From positions 32,713,561 to 32,777,560 of the forward strand of contig NC_088775.1 of assembly GCF_954871325.1 (NCBI RefSeq): 64,000 nt of DNA. The letters are read 5' to 3'. This DNA comes from Gordionus sp. m RMFG-2023. Taxonomy: Eukaryota; Nematomorpha; Gordioida; Chordodea; Parachordodidae. Shown one piece after another: positions 55,390 to 64,000 of this stretch. A model generated the notes under the pieces. That model was not told the origin of the DNA and searched no databases. It saw only the letters and a program-made list of their open reading frames with translations. Positions within the stretch are counted from its first letter, which is position 1; every line of letters begins with the position of its first letter. Position numbers and translations under genes: made by a program.

Positions 55390-56930
55390 ATTTTACTCTT
55401 GATACAATAGAAAATAAATCGGTATGCTCATATTGCAAATTAAAAATGTCTGGTAATCATTTGTCAAATTTAGAAAGACATCTGGAGAGAAATCACAACA
55501 ATGAATATCTAAATTATTTGAATGAAAAAACAAAATATCAGGAAGTGTTATTTGCAAATTCCAAAATAAATCTGTAAATATAAATTTAACATCTAATGAT
55601 TTTATGAGTTCTATCATAGAACTTGTTAATGTAAATGATCGGCCTCTATCAATTATTGAAGATTCAGGATTTCAAAGAATCATAAACCCAGCTTTATCTG
55701 TGCTCATTTTAGTTATCAACTAAAATAATTTATCCCGATCTATTAATTAAACAGCCCAATTCATTAGAGATAAAATATCAAGAGAAGTAGAAGGAAAACT
55801 AATAAGTTTAAAAAGTGATGCAGTTCAACGACTAGACAGGTCAATTCTTAATGTAAATATTCGATTTATATTAAAGTTCATTATAATATTAAGAACTCTT
55901 GGAATTGTAGAGCTGAAAGAAAGTTTTACATATTCGTAACGATATATATTTTTATTGTAATATACTTTTTCATTTTAGATAATGAAGGTTTAAGGCAATC
56001 ATGTGATATAAAAACGTTATTTTATATGAGATACATTTTACATAATTGATTTACTTTGGATTTATAAAGAGATCTTATATTATAAAAAACAATCAGTTAT
56101 TTTTTTACATCATTAAAGTTCTTAATTAATAAAAAACTTTATTCATATTCTAAAATATTATTATCATACTACCGACGACAATACAGACTACTAGCGACTC
56201 CATTCTCAGGGCAATATTTTCCCCGCTTGTCAATAGAAAAAAGTACAGGAGAATATATAAAAGGGAATATACTCAAAACTTTTCAAAAATTAATATTGAA
56301 CAAATATACACAATTATTTCTGACAATGGTGCAAATTTTATCAAAGATATAAAGCTCTTGCAGCCTGAAAGATTATGATATAAGAAGTGAATCAGCAGAT
56401 GATGAAAATATGGATGTGAATATTTATAAATATGATATCGATGACATACAGAATATTTTTTTATCAACTTTTTTATCCTATCCGATTTTGTACGATGAGC
56501 TAGGAGCAATTAAAACATCCCACTTATCAAATGTTATTATGAAACTCCTTAAGCTTGTGTTAGATGGCAACCGATGACATTCAACATAGTGTTGTTCGTT
56601 TTGAGCCGATTTTTAAAAACGGCTAACTCAATATATCATTATAATTAGTATTACGCAAGCAGCCTTAAGATTTTGTTTGTAGATGGAACAAAGGTTTGGA
56701 TAGATATTAGCGAAATCTCGAGGCTTGGGCAATATTTTCGCGCTAAAATATTGAGTTAGCCGTTTTTAAAAATTGGCTCATAACGAGCCGTTTAACAACA
56801 CTAATTTAACCCATGATATGTTAGAGAAGCTGATTTTACTCAAACCCAATATCGAAGATTTTTTTTCAGAGCAATCTAATTATTTATTGACTGAAGATTG
56901 GAAAGAGCTAGTAAAAATAATAGGGGAGTT
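55390..56930 (+). pseudogene. BED-finger hAT transposase (broken)
   Basis: BED zinc finger CSYCKLKMSGNHLSNLERHL then ERNHNNEYL (C-x2-C...H-x4-H, 55417-55510); LLNVNDRPLSIIEDSGFQRI-type block (55620 on); RDKISREVEGKLISLKSDAV then QRLDRS; LRTLGIVELKESFT; TIISDNGANFIKDIK (56300); ADDENMD acidic stretch; then DGNR-HST, where a MITE (56587-56803) cuts the TRWNST-DML box, resuming HDMLEKLILLKPNIEDFFSE and LLTEDWKELVKII. Many stops. The SDNGANF and RW-ST-DML motifs are typical of the ZBED-type hAT group. The C-terminal SLPHSNA region is absent. Confidence 0.78.
56587..56803. mobile_element. TAGTGTTG-type hAT MITE inside the BED-hAT (217 bp)
   Basis: Starts TAGTGTTGTTCGTTTTGAGC and ends CGTTTAACAACACTA, with GCCGATTTTTAAAAACGGCT and its complement inside. 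Flanks ATTCAACA (56579-56586) and ATTTAACC (56804-56811) match 6 of 8. Confidence 0.85.
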
Positions 56931-57639
56931 CGGTTCAGTTAAGTATTTTTGGGTCCGGTTCAGCTCGGGTTTAAGAATTATTGAATTGATAGAGAAAATT
57001 ATATAATTAAAAAACTTAACATAAATTTGGTATAAAAAATAAATTTTTTATTATATTTATAGGCAAAATATAGTTAAAAATACAAAGCATAGTCATGTAT
57101 CAATTTTATAGAATGAATTTCAAATGTAAAAAAATCTTTCAAAGCTATTCTATATTAAATATGTTTATGTGAAAATATGAACTTGCGTTGCAGGAACAGC
57201 ATATAAGATTTTGAATAAAATATATAAATCAGGGTGCTCCAGCTTAGCAGTCCCCAAAAATGCAAAATATTTTCCTTCTTATCTAAATCTTTTAAAATCG
57301 CCAAATTTGGAAATTGTAGCTCCAATACTTTTCTTTGAAATCGTTGGCCCTCTTTTAAGTATTTTCTCCTGTATTTCTTTATGTTATAACAATTTTCTAG
57401 ATCATCTCCTTGTTCATAACTTCATCGTAACTAATATCATCAGATAAAATCGGCTTTATTATGCTTTTATCCTACTCCATAAATTGATAAGATAGTCTTT
57501 TTTTTCACAAATCTTATTATCATCACTAAGTAATACCTATAATATTTAAAAATTTATACCGGTTATAATTAAATAAATGATGATTCCATAAAATAACAAT
57601 TTTAGAATAAATCCAAAAAAATTGCTTTACTAAACTTTT

Positions 57640-57965
57640 AATTAACCTTGTATCATGGGTCCAGGTATATTGTAGCTTTGAGAATTTCATTCTTTATATA
57701 CCCTTATTCCAAGAATATATGGTTTTATTTTTTCTAGTTCAATGCAGCATCTTAACCATTCTGCATAAAAATCTGTCTATGTTAACTGTTCAGATTGTAA
57801 TCGTTTATTTGCGATTTTTAGTGGTTTTAAAATTTCAACAATATTTATTATCTCTTTCCAATCTTCAGTCAATAAACAATTAGATTGCCCTGAAAGGAAA
57901 TTCTTGAATTGGGTTTGAGTAAAATCAGCCTTTCTAACCTATCATGGTTAAATTGATGTTGTTAA
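57640..57965 (-). pseudogene. Inverted partial copy of the BED-hAT transposase
   Basis: Minus strand from 57965: NLTMIG, then SNPIQEFPF, LFIDDWKEIINIVEILKPLK, IANKRLQSEQLT and TDFYAEWLRCCIELEKIKPY. This matches and extends the HDMLEKLILL...LTEDWKELVKII segment at 56815-56930 in the opposite orientation. It ends at a MITE-like repeat (57966). Confidence 0.7.
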
Positions 57966-58085
57966 ACCAATGATATATAATAATACCTAGACCAATGACA
58001 TATAATAGTACCAAGACTGACGATTCATTCATTAAAAGTGTACCTCAATGCAAATCAGCTGGGGACGCCATATTGGTTGCCTATA
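57966..58085 (-). mobile_element. Half copy of the GCTGATTTGC palindromic MITE
   Basis: Reverse-complemented: GGTATAGGCAACCAATATGG then CGTCCCCAGCTGATTTGC, TTTTAATGAATGAATCGTCA then GTCTTGGTACTATTATATGT. Matches 63308-63430 in inverted orientation. The two copies bracket the P-like transposase. Confidence 0.65.
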
Positions 58086-58090
58086 CCATT

Positions 58091-58357
58091 AAAATTTTGA
58101 TTTGCCTAACTTTGATCGTAAAGTCATTTGATCGTAAATTTGGTCCATTTTTATCTGATTGGTCTATTTAATCGCGGTAAATTAAAATCATTTAAAACAT
58201 TATGCTTAATATTGTAGCTGATAATTTAAGACTATTGTTAAAAGAAGAAATGAATACCCTAACCTATAAATTCATATGAATGAAAAAATGGTCCATTTTG
58301 ACCTAAAATGGACCAAATGGACCATTTTACGATCAAAGGAGGCCCTCCCAAAATTTT
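58091..58357. mobile_element. 267-bp MITE with GATCGTAAA sub-termini
   Basis: Left AAAATTTTGATTTGCCTAAC then TTTGATCGTAAA; right, reverse-complemented, AAAATTTTGGGAGGGCCTCC then TTTGATCGTAAA. Inside, GGTCCATTTT and AAATGGACC repeats form further inverted pairs. No coding. Confidence 0.65.
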
Positions 58358-59458
58358 AAACGAAACTTTATTAAAAAATTGCCTTATCATCTAGATAATA
58401 AGGAAGCAAGTTACCATTACCTATATAATAATTCTCTAGAATCATTATTAAAATTTAACAACATTTTTAAGAAGAATAATGTTAATACAGTTGTTTATTT
58501 CACATTTTCATCACCACAATATCCAATTTTTTTTATGTTATATCTGACTAAACATCCTTTAATTCCACATCTATAAGCATTAATGGTACCTTCAAATATC
58601 CTATCTCACAATTATTTCAAGGCTATTCTTCCAAGGAAATATGTATTTAAAGAACCATATTCAAATAATTTAAAATATTATGAGATTTAGATAGTTATAA
58701 TAATTTTCATTAAAATATATATTTTTATCATGCTACTAGTAAATCTTATGTATTTTGATTATATAGTATTTAATAAAGATACCTTATTTATCTTATTTGT
58801 TTTTCTTAAGAGATAATATAATTGTTTTAAATTTCTATTCAATTCTTAAAATATCTAATAAGCTAGATATATACAACACATTGCTTGAATTTATGTTTAT
58901 TTGAGACTTTGCTAACCCTTAAATATTTCTAACCTTATAAGGTGATTATTTACATTATATTATCTAGCTTATTTTATCATTCAAAAAAATTATCACTTTT
59001 ATATTTTTTCAAACACAAAAATTATAGATTAATAAAAATAAAACATTATAAGACTTCATTTATTAAAAAAAAAAGGACCTTAACACTTCAGATCTATTTA
59101 GTTTAATCTTACCTCCTTATTTTTTGTAGAATTTCATAAAAAGTTAGGGACTTATTAATTAAATGATGAAAAACAATAATTTTCCTTTTAATATACTATA
59201 GAATTTTTAATGAAAATAAATGTTGATAAAAACAGGGAAAAATATTTCTATTTTATATCTATTAAATAATAATTAAATTTATTTTATTCAACTTGTTTTT
59301 TTTGTACAAAAAATAGTTTATTATAAATTAAAAAATAGAAATAAATGCATAAATTACAAAAATCATTAAGATATAGTATCCACATTTAAATATATACATT
59401 TACAATATAAATTTAATATCATTTTAAAAACCAAATATAAATTAAAAATGATCATAAG
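58358..59458. other. AT-rich, no supported gene
   Basis: A 65-codon frame at 58379 (MPYHLDNKEASYHYLYNN) has no family feature I recognise; the rest is very AT-rich. Confidence 0.4.
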
Positions 59459-62050
59459 CTATTCTCCAGCAAATAAAATTGCTTTTGTCAGCTTCTGCCG
59501 AATGTTGGTATTTGATTTTTTGTTTTGTATATCTGCAAAATGATATAATCTAATGTTTATATAGCGTTCTACTATTAATGTTATTAATATTTGGTAGTGG
59601 CTGAATGCTGCTTCCTGATCTAGCATGTGATCTACCAGGTCATCAAAAATGTTATTTTCCATTACTTTAGATATAACAAATGATAATATGCGTTTAAATA
59701 TAAATGATTTTTTGATTTGATTATTCTTTTCAAATATTTGAAATGCACTTTCAGCTAATTGGCATAATTTTGATACACTTTTTGAAGAAATTATTAATCC
59801 TTGATTATTCTTTAATCTAATCAAATTGTAGCTCTCGTTATTTTCACAATTTTTATCAATCATGGCAGATATACAATTATAACATTTTACCCTTTTTTCA
59901 GATATAAGTTTACGTATTATATATCCAGATATATAAGTTGCAACATTATCAAGGAAGAGTGATAATTTTGGGATATTTGGCACATCTATAAATGAATTAT
60001 CTATAGGATAAATATGGTCATCATCATTATCATTTTTTTGATAATCTCCACAAATAAGGTTTGTATTATCAAGTGGAATACAATTCCCTGTGGATAGTGC
60101 TCCCAATTTTGATATCATTACATCTCTAACAGCTGATCGTAATTGATAAGCTGAAGGGTTATTGTTAAAGCCCCCTCTGCTTCATAAACAGCTAAAGAAA
60201 AGCTCAAGATGATCTTGAGTGGTTTTGTAAGTTAAAAGGTATCTAAAATAAGAAAAGCAATAAAAATGCAAAATAAATATGATAAATAAAATACTTAAGT
60301 TTGGGGTTAGGTCCTAATAACAATTCCTTCCCAATGCCCAAAGCTTTTCATTGATAAGATTAATCCTATAATGCAGACTTTTCTATTTGATTTATAAACA
60401 TAATTTCCGTTTTCACTTTTTAAGGATTTTAAGGTTAAGATACACTTTTCCAAAAAAATTTCATAGTATGATAGTTAATTTTTAGTTAGTGGGGTTTTAT
60501 ACCCTTTAGCAAGTATGTTACGTGTGTTTAAAAAGTCAAACATTCTAGAAAAATATTATTAATAATATTAATTGATCTTATTACTGATCATTCATTTGAA
60601 TAAAGTCTACGGTGCTCTCACAATTTTCAAATCCATCAATTTTTAGCTCCTGTACTAAAAGAATAGCTTTTGCAACTGAGGTATTAAAAACTTGAACAGC
60701 AAGTTTAACCTTTAAAAAAATATATAAGTATTGTTTTTTTTAATTGTACTTTCATTTTTTGCTTGTGATAGTCTATATGAGATTGATGAATTTTATTAGC
60801 AGCACTTAGTCCTTCCTTATCCTACAAATCATGAAGATTTGTTATATATTTCCAATTTATTATCTATTTATTTATAATATTAAATATTTTAATAGTAATT
60901 TAATTACTGATCCATTATTAATTAAAATTTTTTGGTCACCCAAAAGATTTCTTAGCAGCTTAATCATATGACATACATCCAATATTATGTATACTTTTTC
61001 ATCACAATTGCTCGGGAGAATAAAATAAGGAACACAGTGATCAGGATCTAAAGATGCCCCAAGTAGTTGGCGGCATTTTTATATTTACTGACAGACCATC
61101 ACAAACTATAGCTTTACAGATGGTGCTAGTGTCATGTAGTAAATGTAGTGCATTAGTCACTATATTTGCAAACAAGTCTGAAGTAACATTTGATACTAAA
61201 AAGTATCCTATTGGAATTTTCCATGTTCCATTAAGACATGTCGCCATAAGAAAAAGGGCTTGTCTAGCCTCAGGAAGAGATTCTGATGGCTTTATTCCAT
61301 TGCCTAAATCGACATATCCATGGTACTCCTTTTTATCCCAATGTTTATGATGATGAATAGACATCTCATCAAGGCTTAATATAGTGTATAATTGGACTTT
61401 TGATTCTGATTGAAAACTTTTAATCTTATCGAAGGAAGCAACAAAAAAACCTAAAATCAAATTATTATAATTATTATTTATAAAGATAAACCTGGCCTTA
61501 TATTAATTTGTCGGCTACAAGTTCTCAGTGTTGATTCTGAAGGTAAGAGAATTGATCACTCAGGTATTTATAAGCTTTTGGGGAATAAAAATGAACAGTT
61601 GATGCAAATTGTTTCATTTCTGAGGTATATTTTATTCTCCGTTGATTTTTTATGCCTCCACTGCGTAATTGAGTTTTAACAAAGGTTAAAGGAATGCCTG
61701 TAAAAAAAATTTCTAATACATCCTCTCCTTCACCATATATCAAATTTTTAATCTTTAATGGTTTTATAATGGATTTTAAAATAATTTTCCGATTTTTTCT
61801 AGTTTCCCTTATATATGAGGCCCTCATTTTTTTTCTTAATTTTTGAATATATATATATATCTTGGTATTTAACCTTCCTTGATAAAACTGTTAAATTGGC
61901 TATGTATATATGATCATTGTGATAATTAGAAAATATAGGATCAATCTTATATCTTAGATCTGCATTCTTCTTTAAAAATAAATATTGTTAATTTATAATA
62001 AATATTAATATATAGAAACAATAAATCACAGAATAACAAATAAGGCTTAC

Positions 62051-62125
62051 ATGGCTAAATGACTCTTCCAAATTTCCAACTTCAAGATTATTTAGGGGGT
62101 CAATTGTTTTTGGGAAATATTTTCT
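62051..62125 (-). other. Tandem exon copy 3 of the P-like gene
   Basis: 75 nt between acceptor AAG and donor GTAAGC on minus: RKYFPKTIDPLNNLEVGN then LEESFSH. Phase-neutral. Confidence 0.75.
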
Positions 62126-62222
62126 CTTAAAAAACTATATAATATAAATATTGTTATTTTATATAATATAAATATTAAAATATAGAAAAACAATAAATCA
62201 CAAAGTAACAAATAAAGCTTAC

Positions 62223-62297
62223 ATGGCTAACTGGCTCCTCCAAATTTCCAACTTTAAGATTATTTAGGGTATCAATTGTTTTTGGGAAATATTTTCT
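62223..62297 (-). other. Tandem exon copy 2 of the P-like gene
   Basis: 75 nt, RKYFPKTIDTLNNLKVGN then LEEPVSH, acceptor AAG, donor GTAAGC. Starts 172 bp from copy 3. Confidence 0.75.
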
Positions 62298-62394
62298 CTT
62301 AAAAAATTATTTTATATAATATAAATATTGTTATTTTATAATAAATATTAAAATATAGAAAAACAATAAATCACAGAGTAACAAATAGCCTTAC

Positions 62395-62469
62395 ATAGGT
62401 AACTGGCTCCTCCAAATTTCCAACTTCAAGATTATTAAGGGTATCTATTGTTTTTGGAAAATATTTTCT
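62395..62469 (-). other. Tandem exon copy 1 of the P-like gene
   Basis: 75 nt, RKYFPKTIDTLNNLEVGN then LEEPVTY, acceptor AAG, donor GTAAGG. Again 172 bp from copy 2. Confidence 0.75.
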
Positions 62470-63307
62470 CTTAAAAAAATATATTATATAATGATATTAT
62501 TATTTTATAAAGTAATAATGTTTAACCTTTTTGGTTAAGGAATAGTTATTAGCAGCATAGGTGTGATCATTGTTTTTTATAGAGTTTGAAATTGTAAATA
62601 TATTATAACTCAGAATATTTGTAATCTTTGAAAAATATTTTAAAATAAATAAATATATAAATAAAATATCAGCTTGGAAATAATAATATTAGGTATTTGA
62701 ATATATGGGGGAGGTGGGTGCTTATAGAGAATATATAACATTATTGTAAAAAATGATATCTTTTATTTATTAAAATACTCAATTATAAAGGGAATCATAG
62801 TTTACATGGACTTAATCCTCTATGTTTCCCCTCATAACTATATTGCATGAGTTAGGAACATAAAATATTTATATTATAATCATACATCCTGAAGAGGAAT
62901 GGGTTTATTGAAAATGGTAGGTATAGATCTCCTTTAAACTTCTAATCCCTGTAACATATGGAATAAAGCAATCACTGGTGAAATGTTCACCACATATTTT
63001 CGAATATTTGGTGTTTAAAATTTTTTCTATTGATTGTTAACCATTTAGAATAAGATAGGATTCTTTAGAGGGAATCTGGATATAAATTTAATATTAAAAT
63101 ATTCTTTATACATAATAAATAATATGATTAAAATCTACCTATGAAAGGATTTTTTATTATTATTAATAGATTTTGAATTGCATGAAATTGCACAACAATA
63201 GCTCATAGTCTACTTCCATAAAAGTAAAAAAAATATTTATCATTCATAAATTATTAAAATACTTTTTAAGAAAATATTAATGTTAAAATATCTTCAATAA
63301 AATAATT

Positions 63308-63471
63308 ATGGTATAGGTTACCAAAATGGCGGGTCCAGCTGATTTGCTTTTAACGACGCTTAAAAATGCATTTTAATGAATGAATCGTCAGTCTAAGTAT
63401 TATATGTCATTGATAGACTGACAATTCATTCTTAAAAAGCATGTATCAATGAAATCAGCTGTAGACGCCAT
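63308..63471 (+). mobile_element. Palindromic MITE with GCTGATTTGC ends
   Basis: AATGGCGGGTCCAGCTGATT at the left and, reverse-complemented, AATGGCGTCTACAGCTGATT at the right. An internal inverted pair AATGAATCGTCAGTCT / AGACTGACAATTCATT makes nearly the whole unit self-complementary. The outer part 63308-63430 is repeated inverted at 57966-58085. Confidence 0.7.
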
Positions 63472-64000
63472 TAACAACATGTTGAATACATCGATGATAA
63501 TTTGTCTTACTACCAATTCTTAATATAAGTAATACTATGGTTATATTTTATAATAATAATTATTTAATTACTATTACAATATCGGAAAGGGTAAGTTCCA
63601 CTCATTTAGTTAAACTACAACTGGGTACAAAGTTTGTTGGTATCCTTGACAAAAAAAATCGGCGTTCGCTGGGCAGGTCTATGCCCAACGTACTAGATAA
63701 GATAAGAGATAATAATTATTTTATCCTTGGCTGCATTCATAGTGGAGACGGATCCGATTTTTACATCCGTTCCGTCAAAAGTCAATCTCATTAAAAATGA
63801 TATATACGTTCATAGTGCGTCCGTTCCGATACCTTCCGTCTTGAAAACGGATCCGGCAAATTTTGAAGTCAAAACATTTTGACTTTTTGATCCGGCAAAT
63901 TTTATAAAGCGTTATAACGTTACTTATAATTTTTTTATAGTTATAAATTATGGATAAATCTAGGTTTACAATTTGGTGAATCAGGTATTAAAACTTTATA
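63472..64000. other. Terminal AT-rich stretch with CGGATCCG-type repeats
   Basis: 63745-63910 has GGAGACGGATCCGATTTTTA, ATCCGTTCCG twice, GAAAACGGATCCGGCAAATT and GATCCGGCAAATTTT, the start of a GC-island repeat cut by the window end. The 85-codon frame at 63537 shows no recognisable domain. Confidence 0.45.

Larger units (their letters stand above)
61965..62480. repeat. 172-bp tandem triplication (exon plus intron)
   Basis: Three head-to-tail units with exactly 172-bp spacing of exon borders (62051, 62223, 62395). Introns share AACAATAAATCACAGAGTAA and TATAATATAAATATTGTTA. Confidence 0.85.
59459..63206 (-). pseudogene. P-element-like (THAP9-like) transposase gene with introns
   Basis: Exon 1 (63206-63139) MSYCCAISCNSKSINNNKKS then FH is the start of a THAP C2CH finger. 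Exon 2 (63075-62886) carries KWLTINRKNFKH and TKYSKICGEHFTSDCFIPYV in two frames, the rest of the finger. Then three tandem 75-nt exons (next entries). Exon ~61970-61487: GIPLTFVKTQLRSGGIKNQR, KYTSEMKQFASTVHFYSPKA, LPSESTLRTCS. Exon from ~61460: FFVASFDKIKSFQSESKVQL, YTILSLDEMSIHHHKHWDKK (first catalytic Asp), YHGYVDLGNGIK, LMATCLNGTWKIPIGYFLVS, AIVCDGLSVN (second Asp), LDPDHCVPYFILPSNCDEKV, VCHMIKLLRNLLGDQK. Then GLSAANKIHQSHIDYHKQKM, DFLNTRNILAKGIKP, and a 219-aa frame ending the protein (VATYISGYIIRKLISEKRVK; stop at 59459). The motif order is that of the Drosophila P/THAP9 family. About five frame breaks, so probably inactive. Confidence 0.85.

Noticed and set aside
61054-61350. 98-codon plus-strand ORF
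   Set aside because: Antisense shadow of the P-like transposase catalytic core.
1-64000. tRNA or rRNA genes
   Set aside because: No cloverleaf with A/B boxes or rRNA core sequence was recognised by eye; a covariance-model scan would settle it.

Overview
This window looks like nuclear DNA of an AT-rich, repeat-laden animal genome. The single host gene I can support is a three-exon homologue of the TBP-binding corepressor subunit Dr1/NC2-beta (46388-53317, + strand). Its spliced length of 175 aa, canonical GT-AG introns and metazoan-like C-terminal half indicate an animal or close relative. I cannot place it more precisely. Nearly everything else recognisable is transposable-element DNA in various stages of decay.

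Layout. 0-4 kb: a broken gypsy gag, a GC-rich hAT-like miniature element and several minisatellites. 4-16.6 kb: one reverse-transcriptase gene (minus strand) cut in two by a 10.1-kb insertion bounded by ~310-bp LTR-like direct repeats. That insertion contains a 7081-bp DNA element (6308-13388) with terminal inverted repeats and an exact 8-bp target duplication; its arms are inverted copies of a Merlin/ISXO2-type transposase region, and a MULE transposase lies between them. 18-20.3 kb: small hAT-type pieces. 21.7-28.2 kb: gypsy element A (minus), broken by a PIF/Harbinger element. 28.6-35.5 kb: gypsy element B (minus), broken by a 3083-bp hAT with exact 8-bp target duplication. 37.1-42.0 kb: gypsy element C (minus), the only one with both LTRs visible, itself hit by a small hAT MITE. 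43.0-43.8 kb: a gypsy integrase fragment on the plus strand. 44.4-46.1 kb: a 1700-bp non-autonomous hAT. 46.4-53.3 kb: Dr1, whose introns hold further elements. 55.4-58 kb: a BED-finger hAT, partly duplicated in inverted orientation. 59.5-63.2 kb: a P-element-like (THAP9-like) transposase gene on the minus strand, with a THAP zinc-finger exon and a tandem triplication of one 75-nt exon.

How the parts relate. The TE genes do not form a pathway; they record successive insertions. Target duplications that can be read directly (8 bp for the hAT elements and the composite element; an imperfect 5 bp for the LTR-like insertion) give an order of events. A recurring theme is inverted duplication of transposase-bearing DNA inside single elements: the composite at 6-13 kb, the hAT at 31-34 kb, the hAT at 55-58 kb, and a long-TIR element at 48-50 kb. 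Dr1 looks intact and correctly spliced despite the surrounding decay. No tRNA, rRNA, CRISPR array or prokaryotic feature was seen.
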